A stretch of 6,760 nt of DNA from an uncultured Acidimicrobiaceae bacterium (GCA_937868025.1 CALMLJ010000671.1:1-6760); one strand, 5' to 3'; numbered from the stretch's first letter, positions 1-5,716 are shown. The notes: generated by a model from the sequence alone, not told the origin. Program-made: numbers and translations.

Positions 1-20
1 GTTGTGCGGCCCCGCCCCGT

Positions 21-797
21 TCAGAGCGGCGTCGTGTAGGTCTTCGTGATGCCGCCGTCGATGAGGAGCGACTGGCCCGTCATGTACGAGCTCTCGTCGC
101 TGGCGAGGAACAGGGCGCCGTTGACCATCTCCTCGGCCTCGCCGAAGCGACCCATCGGGATGTGGACGAGGCGGCGCTGGCGCTTCTCCTCGTCGGACAG
201 GAACTTGGCGAGGAGCGGGGTGAGCACCGGACCGGGGCAGAGTGAGTTGGCACGGATGCCCTGGCGGGCGTAGATCGCCGCGATCTCCTGGGTCATCGCC
301 AGCACGGCGCCCTTGGACGAGGTGTACGCGATCTGCGGGGTGGCGGCACCCATGTGGGCCACGAAGCTGGCGACGTTGACGATCGAGCCGCCGCCGGAGT
401 CGAGCATCGCCTGGATCCCGTACTTGTTGCAGAGGAACAGGCCCTTCACGTTGACGTCGAACGTGAACTGCCACGTCTCCTCGCTCGTGTTGAGCGGGGT
501 GTCGTCGTCACCGGGGGAGACGCCAGCGTTGTTGTACAAGATGTCGAGGCCGCCCCAGTTGTCGACGGCGATCTTGACCATGGCCTCGACCTGGCCGGCG
601 TCGCGGACGTCGACGGTCGCGGGGAGCGCGGTGCCGCCGGCGGCGGTGATCGCCTCGACCGTCTCGGCAGCGCCGTCGGCGTTGTTGTCGGCGACGACGA
701 CCTTGGCGCCCTCGGCGGCGAACCGCTGGCAGGCGATCCGGCCCATGCCGGCTCCGCCGCCCGTGATGATGGCGATCTTGTCGTCGAGGCGACCCAT
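21..797 (-). CDS. NAD-type short-chain dehydrogenase/reductase (classical SDR)
   Basis: A 258-residue classical SDR, the usual length for the family, predicted to be a cytoplasmic NAD(P)-dependent alcohol/ketone oxidoreductase. Visible motifs are the Rossmann glycine motif TGGGAGMG (12-19), Asp37 at the end of beta-2 (VVVADNN), which in this family favours NAD over NADP, DV at 63-64, NNAG (89-92), and the catalytic set Asn116, Ser144, Tyr158 and Lys162 (YTSSK). PGP (188-190) and the C-terminal IDGG (246-249) complete the fold. The ATG is preceded by AGGAG with a 7-base spacer. It is divergent from the aldehyde dehydrogenase gene, and together they could oxidise an alcohol to an acid. From memory, the pair resembles M. 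tuberculosis Rv2857c/Rv2858c, next to the GlnA4-type amine gamma-glutamylation genes. The substrate cannot be read from the sequence, so names such as 3-oxoacyl-ACP reductase or glucose dehydrogenase would be over-specific. Confidence 0.93.
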   Translation of the reverse strand: MGRLDDKIAIITGGGAGMGRIACQRFAAEGAKVVVADNNADGAAETVEAITAAGGTALPATVDVRDAGQVEAMVKIAVDNWGGLDILYNNAGVSPGDDDTPLNTSEETWQFTFDVNVKGLFLCNKYGIQAMLDSGGGSIVNVASFVAHMGAATPQIAYTSSKGAVLAMTQEIAAIYARQGIRANSLCPGPVLTPLLAKFLSDEEKRQRRLVHIPMGRFGEAEEMVNGALFLASDESSYMTGQSLLIDGGITKTYTTPL

Positions 798-804
798 TGC
801 TGTG

Positions 805-809
805 CTCCT
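805..809 (-). promoter_or_regulatory. Ribosome binding site of the SDR gene
   Basis: On the minus strand AGGAG lies 7 bases before the ATG at 797. This is a near-ideal Shine-Dalgarno sequence and fixes the start codon. It lies about 14 bases from the foot of the large hairpin, so the hairpin would not itself cover the site. Confidence 0.75.
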
Positions 810-823
810 GAGGGGGTGACGTC

Positions 824-879
824 GGGGTTCTGTAGTGCGAGGAGCGACGCTCGCGTCGCTCCTCGCACTACAAAACCCC
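824..879. repeat. Long nearly perfect inverted repeat between divergent genes
   Basis: The arms 831-850 (tgtagtgcgagg...) and 853-872 are exact reverse complements over 20 bases, separated by only two bases (TC). After one mismatch (830/873) the pairing resumes with GGGGTT (824-829) against AACCCC (874-879), giving 26 paired positions out of 27. It lies upstream of both divergent genes, so it is not a terminator for either. If SDR transcription starts to its right, it would form a very stable hairpin in that leader. The near-palindrome is much longer than a normal operator. A dispersed palindromic (REP- or MITE-like) element or a strong structural barrier between the two promoters are the alternatives. 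The inverted repeat is certain; its role is unknown. Confidence 0.9.
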
Positions 880-903
880 TGGGGGCGATGAACTTCCGTT
901 GCG

Positions 904-938
904 GCGACACACTATGGGCCGGGGGTACGATCCGGCCA
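904..938 (+). promoter_or_regulatory. Leaderless-type promoter of the aldehyde dehydrogenase operon
   Basis: TACGAT at 926-931 fits the actinobacterial -10 pattern TAnnnT, and only six bases (932-937) separate it from the ATG at 938. Transcription would therefore begin at or within a base of the start codon, as in the leaderless mRNAs common in actinobacteria. A weak -35 candidate, GCGACA (904-909), lies 16 bases upstream of the -10. No Shine-Dalgarno sequence precedes the ATG, which agrees. The -10 spacing is seen directly; the -35 assignment is tentative. Confidence 0.6.
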
Positions 939-2398
939 TGTCGTCAGCCCCCCTTCACCAGCCCCTCGCCAGCTCCTACGACCTCGTGATCGCCGGCGAG
1001 AAGGTGCCCGCAGCGGAGGGCACCACGTTCACCGCCTACGAACCGTCGACCGGTGCGGCACTGGCCACCGTCGCCCAGGCGGGCAGCGTCGACGTCGACC
1101 GGGCGCTGAACGCCGCCGTCGCCGAGTTCGAGGAGGGCACCTGGCGCACCACCAACGCCACCGCCCGCGGCAAGGTGCTCCTCAAGGTCAGCCAGTTGCT
1201 CCGCGAGCGGGCCGAGGACTTCGCGATCGCCGAGTCCCGCAACAGCGGCCACCCGATCGGCAACTCCCGCTGGGAGGCCAACGCCGCCGCCGACGTGTTC
1301 GAGTACTTCGCCGGCGCCGCCAACAAGCACTACGGCCACACCATCCCCGTGCAGGACAACGGCCTCGACGTTGTCCTCCGCGAGCCGGTGGGCGTGTGCG
1401 GCCTCATCGTCCCGTGGAACTTCCCGCTGCTCATCACGACCTGGAAGGTCGCCCCCGCCCTCGCGTGTGGCAACCCCGTGGTCATCAAGCCCGCCACCCT
1501 CACCCCGATCACGGCGCTGATGCTCGCGGACGTGCTGCTCGACGCCGGGGTGCCCGGCGGGTGCATCTCGGTCATCCCCGGGCCCGGGGCATCAGTGGGC
1601 GACAAGCTGGCCGGCGACCCCCGCGTCGCCAAGCTCAGCTTCACCGGCGACAGCTCGACGGGCGCGCAGATCATGCGTCGCTCGAGCGACAACATCACCC
1701 GGCTGTCGCTCGAGCTCGGCGGCAAGTCGGCGTGCATCGTGTTCGAGGACGCCGACATCGAGGCGGCGATCGCCGCGACTCCCATGTCGGTGTTCGACAA
1801 CACCGGCCAGGACTGCTGCGCCCGCAGCCGGTTCATCGTCCACCGCAGCGTGTACGACCAGTTCGTCGAGGGCTTCGTGAAGGTGACCGAGGGCCTCGTG
1901 ACGGGCGACCCCCTCGACGAGTCGACCCAGCTCGGCCCGATGATCTCGGAGGGGCAGCGTCAGACCAGCCTCGACTATCTGGCGATCGGTGCCGCCGAGG
2001 GCGCGAACCGGCTGTGCGGCGGCGAGGAGAGCGGCCCCGGTTGGTACCTCACGCCGGCCGTCCTCGCCGACGTCGACAACTCCATGCGCGTCGCCCAGGA
2101 GGAGATCTTCGGTCCGGTCGCCTCGATGATTCCCTTCGACACCGAGGCCGACGCCATCCGCATCGCCAACGACAGCCCCTACGGCTTGTCGGGCTCGTTG
2201 TGGACCAACGACCTCGGGCGCTCCATCCGGGTGACCCGCGCGGTGCGGACCGGTGTCATTTCGGTCAACTCGACGCGTAGCGTACGCACCGAGGCGCCGT
2301 TCGGCGGCTTCAAGCGTTCTGGCATGGGCCGCGAGCTCGGCATGGCGGCGATGGACCACTACACCGAGGTCAAGAACGTCTTCTACTCCCAAGACTGA
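938..2398 (+). CDS. Aldehyde dehydrogenase (ALDH superfamily, NAD(P)-dependent)
   Basis: A 486-residue cytoplasmic enzyme of normal ALDH length that oxidises an aldehyde to a carboxylic acid. The oxyanion Asn161 lies in PWNFPL, cofactor Lys184 in VVIKPAT, and the general base Glu259 in LELGGK. The nucleophile is Cys293 in GQDCCARSR, followed by EEIFGPV (388-394) and the C-terminal PFGGFKRSGMGRE block (454-466). Thr187 replaces the Glu often seen after KPA in NAD-preferring members, so NADP use is possible. The ATG at 938 is chosen because it fits a leaderless promoter. The in-frame TTG at 899 and ATG at 914 would add residues with no family similarity and overlap the promoter. It is the first gene of a probable three-gene operon with the oxygenase (7-base gap) and the Fae homologue. 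The substrate is unknown. Sequence style and the SDR neighbour suggest an amine-derived aldehyde (AldC/Rv2858c-like). Confidence 0.95.
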   Translation: MSSAPLHQPLASSYDLVIAGEKVPAAEGTTFTAYEPSTGAALATVAQAGSVDVDRALNAAVAEFEEGTWRTTNATARGKVLLKVSQLLRERAEDFAIAESRNSGHPIGNSRWEANAAADVFEYFAGAANKHYGHTIPVQDNGLDVVLREPVGVCGLIVPWNFPLLITTWKVAPALACGNPVVIKPATLTPITALMLADVLLDAGVPGGCISVIPGPGASVGDKLAGDPRVAKLSFTGDSSTGAQIMRRSSDNITRLSLELGGKSACIVFEDADIEAAIAATPMSVFDNTGQDCCARSRFIVHRSVYDQFVEGFVKVTEGLVTGDPLDESTQLGPMISEGQRQTSLDYLAIGAAEGANRLCGGEESGPGWYLTPAVLADVDNSMRVAQEEIFGPVASMIPFDTEADAIRIANDSPYGLSGSLWTNDLGRSIRVTRAVRTGVISVNSTRSVRTEAPFGGFKRSGMGRELGMAAMDHYTEVKNVFYSQD

Positions 2399-2405
2399 GG
2401 GCCAC

Positions 2406-3272
2406 ATGAGCCGATCGATGATGACACTGCCGACAGCGGCCGATCCGGCGTCGGTGGTCGACACCGACGCGTATCCGTTCGGCGACAGCGACTGCTACCC
2501 GTGGATCCTGGCCGCCCGCGCCGATCTCGCCGCCGACGGCGTGGCGATCCTCCCGGGGTTCGTCCGCCCCGAGGCGGTTGCGACGATGTGCGCCGAAGCG
2601 GACCGTCTGGCCCCGCTCGGCCACCATTCCCTCGTCCAGGGCACCCCGTATCTCGGGTTGCCCGACGAGTCGTTCCCCGAGGGCCACCCGCGTCGCGCCC
2701 TCGTCGACAACTCGCTGACGGCCGTCGCCTACGACCTCATCGGAGCCGACTCGTTGCTCCGCGTGCTGTACGAGTGGCCACGGTTCACCGAGATGATCCG
2801 CCGCATGCTCGACCGCCCCGCGTTGTACCACTACGCCGACCCGTTCGGCGCGCTCAACATCGCCGCCATGAGCGCCGGCGACGAGCTGGGATGGCACTTC
2901 GACCAAACCGACTTCGTAGTGTCGATCGCCCTGCAGTCGAGCTCCGGCGGCGGTGACTTCGAGAGCGTGGCCCGCCTGCGCAGCGCCGAGGACGATGCGT
3001 ACGACGAGGTGTCGGCCGTGCTCGCCGGAGATCGTTCGCGGGTCAGCAGCGTGCCCATGACTCCCGGCACGCTCATGTTGTTCGAGGGTCGCAATTCGTT
3101 GCACCGGGTCACCAAGATCGAGGGTGACGTTCCCCGCCACGTGGCGTTGCTCGCGTACGACACCGTTCCCGGTACCGATTCGAGTGAACTGTTGAAGCTC
3201 GTGCGGTACGGCAGGTCGCCCGAGACCGTCGCCGGGCCCGGTGTTCGATCCGACGGAGGACAACAGCAATGA
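2406..3272 (+). CDS. 2-oxoglutarate/Fe(II)-dependent oxygenase, HalD/BesD/ArpA-like
   Basis: A 288-residue soluble oxygenase. A jelly-roll core starts near residue 118, with the block YHYADPFGALN (141-151) leading into ELGWHFDQTDF (160-170). The iron ligands are His164 and Asp166 (HxD) and distal His233 (NSLHRVT); Arg244 (RHVALL) probably binds the 2OG carboxylate. The same layout occurs in the HalD/BesD amino-acid halogenases and the ArpA-type hydroxylases. Halogenases replace the Asp with Gly, so this protein should hydroxylate or dealkylate rather than halogenate. The N-terminal 110 residues (ADGVAILPGFV onward) are typical of the family. The ATG at 2406 is chosen because GAGGG (2397-2401), overlapping the ALDH stop, serves as its RBS, although the 4-base spacing is short. 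The substrate is not readable; family members act on free amino acids. The downstream Fae homologue hints that formaldehyde could be a by-product (inference). Confidence 0.88.
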   Translation: MSRSMMTLPTAADPASVVDTDAYPFGDSDCYPWILAARADLAADGVAILPGFVRPEAVATMCAEADRLAPLGHHSLVQGTPYLGLPDESFPEGHPRRALVDNSLTAVAYDLIGADSLLRVLYEWPRFTEMIRRMLDRPALYHYADPFGALNIAAMSAGDELGWHFDQTDFVVSIALQSSSGGGDFESVARLRSAEDDAYDEVSAVLAGDRSRVSSVPMTPGTLMLFEGRNSLHRVTKIEGDVPRHVALLAYDTVPGTDSSELLKLVRYGRSPETVAGPGVRSDGGQQQ

Positions 3273-3280
3273 CGAGGAAC

Positions 3281-3285
3281 GGAGG
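3281..3285 (+). promoter_or_regulatory. Ribosome binding site deciding the Fae-homologue start
   Basis: GGAGG lies six bases before the GTG at 3292. It selects that GTG over the upstream in-frame GTG at 3241, which lies inside the oxygenase gene. The ATG at 3269 that overlaps the oxygenase stop is in another frame and reaches a stop at 3293-3295. Confidence 0.75.
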
Positions 3286-3291
3286 TCGGCC

Positions 3292-3804
3292 GTGAGCTGG
3301 ACCGGCATGCTCATCGGCGAGGGGTTCGAGGGCAGCGGCACGTCGGCGGCACACATCAACGCCGTGCTCGGCGACCGCACGAGCCCCGTCGGCCAGGCCT
3401 GGGTCCAGGCGCTCGCGACGCCGAGCGCCGGACACGCGCCCTTCATGGTCGTGGCTCGCCCCGGGCTCCCCGTGAAGCCGTTCACCCTGTTCGTCTCCAA
3501 GGCGACCACCTCGAACCGCGACCACGCCGACGTGACGTGGGGCGCGGCGCAGGCCGGGGTCGCCGCGGGCGTCGTCGAGGCCGTGTCGGCCGGCATCATT
3601 CCGACCGATGTCGCAGAGGAGGCCCTCCTCATCTGCGCGGTGTGGGTCGATCCGGGCGCGACGGTCGCCCATTCCGACGTCGTGTTCCTCAACAACCGGG
3701 TGGCCACCTACGCCGCCCTCGAGAATGCCGGCCACCACCGCCCGTCGGTCGCCGACGTGCTCTCCGACGACCAGGGCATCTGGAATCCCTTCTACCGGCC
3801 GTGA
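3292..3804 (+). CDS. Formaldehyde-activating enzyme (Fae) homologue
   Basis: A 170-residue cytoplasmic protein, the usual Fae length, similar along its whole length. Canonical Fae condenses formaldehyde with tetrahydromethanopterin to methylene-H4MPT. Conserved here are the GEGF...AHI start with the family's invariant His (His21), SPVGQA (31-36), RPGLPVKP (56-63), Lys70 and Thr72 (canonical KVT, here KAT), Gln87 (canonical FGPAQ, here WGAAQ), GIIP (101-104) and a C-terminal NPF like the HPF tail of Methylobacterium Fae. The acidic residues around the His are gone: canonical GDGNEVAHID reads GSGTSAAHIN here. It may therefore be a divergent paralogue (Fae2/Fae3-like) with another cofactor or a sensing or binding role. 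It is the last gene of the operon, 19 bases after the oxygenase. Family assignment rests on recalled sequences and is strong; the canonical reaction is not assured. Confidence 0.85.
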   Translation: MSWTGMLIGEGFEGSGTSAAHINAVLGDRTSPVGQAWVQALATPSAGHAPFMVVARPGLPVKPFTLFVSKATTSNRDHADVTWGAAQAGVAAGVVEAVSAGIIPTDVAEEALLICAVWVDPGATVAHSDVVFLNNRVATYAALENAGHHRPSVADVLSDDQGIWNPFYRP

Positions 3805-3836
3805 CGAGCCACGCCATGATGCGCCACGCCGTGACG
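3801..3836. repeat. Short direct repeats just after the Fae homologue
   Basis: GCCACGCC occurs at 3808-3815 and 3823-3830, and GTGACG at 3801-3806 and 3831-3836, so the outer words flank the inner pair. The first GTGACG overlaps the end of the coding region (TGA 3802-3804). It could be a fragment of a repetitive element or chance in GC-rich DNA. No function is claimed. Confidence 0.4.
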
Positions 3837-3843
3837 CGCCCGG

Positions 3844-3888
3844 TCTGTCCCGCGAGGGCGTGAGATCTGCACCCATCCGCGGGACAGA
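3844..3888 (+). terminator. Stem-loop after the operon, possible terminator
   Basis: TCTGTCCCGCG (3844-3854) is the exact reverse complement of 3878-3888, giving an 11-bp GC-rich stem around a 23-base loop that can itself pair weakly (GTG with CAC). It begins 40 bases after the Fae-homologue stop and precedes the lipoprotein gene. No T-run follows, as is common for actinobacterial terminators, so termination is plausible but unproven. The word GGGACAGA of the right arm recurs at 3927-3934, so the arms could instead be binding sites for a regulator of the lipoprotein gene. Confidence 0.4.
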
Positions 3889-3981
3889 ACGGGCGGCGCG
3901 GCAGAATTGCTCGGCTCGAGCGTCGTGGGACAGAGTGTCGGGTCCCCGAGAGCACCGGATGACTCTGGAGAGAATCGAACG

Positions 3982-4257
3982 ATGACTGGTCCCCGCAAGA
4001 AGATCTGCGCCCTCGTGCTGGCGGCATCCGTGTCCGTCGGCCTTGCCGGCTGCTCCCGTCCCGATGCGAACGCACCGGTGCGCATCACGGGCGACAAGGA
4101 CGCGGCGATCCCGGCAACCGATCCGACGACCACCAGCTCGACGACCGAGGCGCCCCCGACGACGTTGTTCTACAGCCCCGATGGCCCCGGCTCGAAGATC
4201 GCTGCCGAGACGACCACGACCACCGAGGCCGAGCCCACCACCACCGAGGCCGAGTAG
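3982..4257 (+). CDS. Small Thr/Glu-rich lipoprotein
   Basis: A 91-residue predicted lipoprotein of unknown function. The basic start MTGPRKK is followed by a hydrophobic stretch (about 8-20) and a textbook lipobox LAGC ending at Cys24, so the mature protein should be lipidated and anchored on the outer face of the cytoplasmic membrane. The mature part has no recognisable domain: a short polar segment, PTTTSSTTEAPPTT (48-61), a YSPDGPGSK patch, and a low-complexity TTTEAEPTTTEAE tail. Such Thr-rich stretches serve as surface linkers in many actinobacterial exported proteins. Here the linker appears to be most of the protein. GGAG (3967-3970) is a candidate RBS with a long spacer of 11 bases. 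The next gene, an oxygenase, starts 35 bases after its stop and may be co-transcribed. Confidence 0.75.
   Translation: MTGPRKKICALVLAASVSVGLAGCSRPDANAPVRITGDKDAAIPATDPTTTSSTTEAPPTTLFYSPDGPGSKIAAETTTTTEAEPTTTEAE
4219..4254 (+). repeat. In-frame tandem repeat in the lipoprotein tail
   Basis: The 15-base word accaccgaggccgag occurs at 4219-4233 and again at 4240-4254. The 21-base period equals seven codons and encodes TTEAE twice within TTTEAEP-TTTEAE, just before the stop. Exact nucleotide identity between the copies suggests recent duplication or slippage, so the tail length may vary between strains. Confidence 0.7.
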
Positions 4258-4292
4258 TCCCGGCCGTCGGCCCGACGCTCGCTCGCACCACC

Positions 4293-4925
4293 TTGGAACC
4301 GCTCACCGGTCGGCCCCTGCTCGGGACCCCGGTTCCCCCGCCGTACCAGGCGTTCGAGCTGCACCCGAACGCCTTCACCCCTCGCCAGTGCGACCGGATC
4401 GTCGCGCTCGGTGAGCAGCTGCGGGCCGAGTCCGCCGGGCTCGAGGGCACCGACGGCGACGAGGTGAACGACGAGTCCATCCGCCGGTCTCGAACCGCCT
4501 GGATCGCGCCCGACGACGACAGCTGGTGGGTGTACGACAAGCTCGCCAAGATCGCCGAACGGGCGAACCGCCGGTACGGCTTCGACCTGACGGGATTCGG
4601 CGAGGACCTCCAGTTCACGTTCTACGACGAGCCCGGTGCGTTCTACTCGTGGCACCAGGACGGGCTCGACGGTGGGGTCGCCACCCGCAAGTTGTCGATC
4701 GTGATCCAGCTGACCGATCCCGAGGACTACGAGGGCGGCGAGATCCAGTTCTTCGAGGTGGCCGACGACTACGACGACGACCAGCTCGATGCCTTCACCG
4801 AGCTGAGCCGCCGGCGGGGGACCGCCGTCGTCTTCCCCTCCTTCGAGTATCACCGGGTACTGCCGCTGCGTTCGGGGGTTCGGCACTCGCTCGTGTCGTG
4901 GGTGAGCGGGCCGCCATTCCGGTGA
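4293..4925 (+). CDS. 2OG-Fe(II) oxygenase, prolyl-4-hydroxylase-like
   Basis: A 210-residue single-domain 2OG/Fe(II) dioxygenase, probably cytoplasmic (no signal peptide). After an N-terminal helical part (FTPRQCDRIVALGEQL, 28-43) comes RRSRTAWI (64-71), then the metal motif SWHQDG with His121 and Asp123. RKLSIVIQL (132-140) and YEGGEIQFF (146-154) follow. Distal His187 lies in VFPSFEYHRV, and Arg197 in GVRHSLVSWV probably binds 2OG. This order matches the P4Hc-type family that includes bacterial and phage relatives of prolyl hydroxylases, and the ending GPPFR is typical. It is a different branch from the oxygenase at 2406. The start is the TTG at 4293, the only start in this frame before the conserved region; no RBS is visible, so translation may depend on coupling to the lipoprotein gene 35 bases upstream. 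The substrate (protein side chain or small molecule) is unknown. Confidence 0.88.
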   Translation: MEPLTGRPLLGTPVPPPYQAFELHPNAFTPRQCDRIVALGEQLRAESAGLEGTDGDEVNDESIRRSRTAWIAPDDDSWWVYDKLAKIAERANRRYGFDLTGFGEDLQFTFYDEPGAFYSWHQDGLDGGVATRKLSIVIQLTDPEDYEGGEIQFFEVADDYDDDQLDAFTELSRRRGTAVVFPSFEYHRVLPLRSGVRHSLVSWVSGPPFR

Positions 4926-5041
4926 CCCCCGTTCGTCAGCACTGATCCACGGGCGGTGCGGACGAACCCCGGCCATAGGTCGGGCGGCCGTTTGGCGCCG
5001 CCGATCCTCAACCGGACGGCGGGACGCGCCGATGAGACTGC
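4926..5041. other. Intergenic gap before the HTH gene, no clear signal
   Basis: These 116 bases separate the prolyl-hydroxylase-like gene from the HTH gene. A 6-bp inverted repeat (GGCGGC 4983-4988 with GCCGCC 4997-5002) is the only structure noted, and it is weak in DNA of this base composition. No convincing promoter or T-rich terminator was recognised, although a promoter for the HTH gene probably lies here. Confidence 0.4.
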
Positions 5042-5716
5042 GTGCCCGCAACGTCAACCGTCCTCGACGAGGAGAACCTCGTCCCCGCCGCCCGGTTCGG
5101 TGCTGCGCTGCACCGCGAGCGCGCACAGTCCGGCGCGACGATGGCGGCGATCGCCCGTGAATCCGACGGACGGTTCCTTCCCGACCAGCTGGTCGTGGTC
5201 GAGCGAGGTGCGGCGACGTTGTCCGACGCCGACGTGGCGCTGCTCGCCCGCCTCTACGGGCTCGGCGAGCGTGCGTGGGCCTCGGCCTCGTCGCTCGAAC
5301 TGGTGCTCGACCGGGCCCCCATGAGCGACATCGGGACGGGCGGTCCGACGACGTCGGACCGGACCCGCGAGGAGTCGCTCAGCTGGGTGGCGGCCCGATT
5401 CCTCGCCCTGTCGGTGCTCCTCGGGATCGACGTGACCTCCGGGCCCGTCGGGTTGGATGTCCTCGCCGACGCGGTGGAGCTGTCGCTCGACGCGACCGTC
5501 GACCTGGTGGCCACGACGCTCGACAACGACGCCGCCACCGTCGGGTCGATGATCGGCGAGATGGAGTCGCGCGTGGTGGTGCCCGAGGTCGGGTTCCTCG
5601 TCGCCGAGACGACGACCGGGTCGTTGCTCCTCGTCGGACGTGGCCCGTCGGCGACCGACGCGGTCGTGGTGCCGGCGTGTGGGGCGCTGTCCGATCTGCT
5701 CGAAGCCGTCCGATAG
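5042..5716 (+). CDS. XRE-like helix-turn-helix protein with unknown C-terminal half
   Basis: A 224-residue protein of unknown role. Residues about 18-76 (ARFGAALHRERAQSGATMAAIA...VVVERGAATLSDADVALLARLYGL) have the helix pattern of XRE/Cro-type DNA-binding domains: helix 1 with RxxR, a central helix pair, and a closing helix before YGLG. A polar linker (about 92-112) leads to a second region (113-198) with LDVLADAVELSLDATVDLVATTL, which could be another small helical or winged-helix element, then beta-like RVVVPEVGFLVAET...LLLVGRG. There is no membrane segment or signal peptide. The GTG at 5042 is the first start in the frame and has only a weak upstream purine stretch (gatgaga). The gene stands alone on the plus strand and converges on the hydrolase gene. 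A transcriptional regulator is plausible; the target is unknown. Confidence 0.72.
   Translation: MPATSTVLDEENLVPAARFGAALHRERAQSGATMAAIARESDGRFLPDQLVVVERGAATLSDADVALLARLYGLGERAWASASSLELVLDRAPMSDIGTGGPTTSDRTREESLSWVAARFLALSVLLGIDVTSGPVGLDVLADAVELSLDATVDLVATTLDNDAATVGSMIGEMESRVVVPEVGFLVAETTTGSLLLVGRGPSATDAVVVPACGALSDLLEAVR

Noticed and set aside
899..937. Upstream TTG (899) and ATG (914) starts for the aldehyde dehydrogenase
   Set aside because: They overlap the likely -35/-10 region, lack a ribosome binding site, and add residues unlike ALDH N-termini.
2253..2405. N-terminal extension of the first oxygenase back to 2253
   Set aside because: It would overlap the last 146 bases of the aldehyde dehydrogenase in another frame. 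The ATG at 2406 has a nearby RBS and gives the expected family length.
3241..3291. GTG at 3241 and ATG at 3269 as starts for the Fae homologue
   Set aside because: The 3241 GTG lies inside the oxygenase gene with no family-like residues after it. The 3269 ATG is in another frame and stops at 3293-3295. The GTG at 3292 has a strong GGAGG.
2370..3707. Long open frame on the minus strand (445 codons) across the oxygenase and Fae genes
   Set aside because: It is antisense to two recognisable genes, low-complexity with Arg/Gly/Val/His-rich composition typical of GC-rich shadow frames, and has no family resemblance.
3885..3910. CAGAAT (3902-3907) as a -10 box for the lipoprotein gene
   Set aside because: Only four of six positions match the consensus and no reasonable -35 lies at the right spacing.
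4170..5126. Minus-strand open frame (318 codons) across the lipoprotein and the second oxygenase
   Set aside because: The opposite strand encodes proteins with clear motifs, and this translation has no recognisable domain and spans several gene boundaries.
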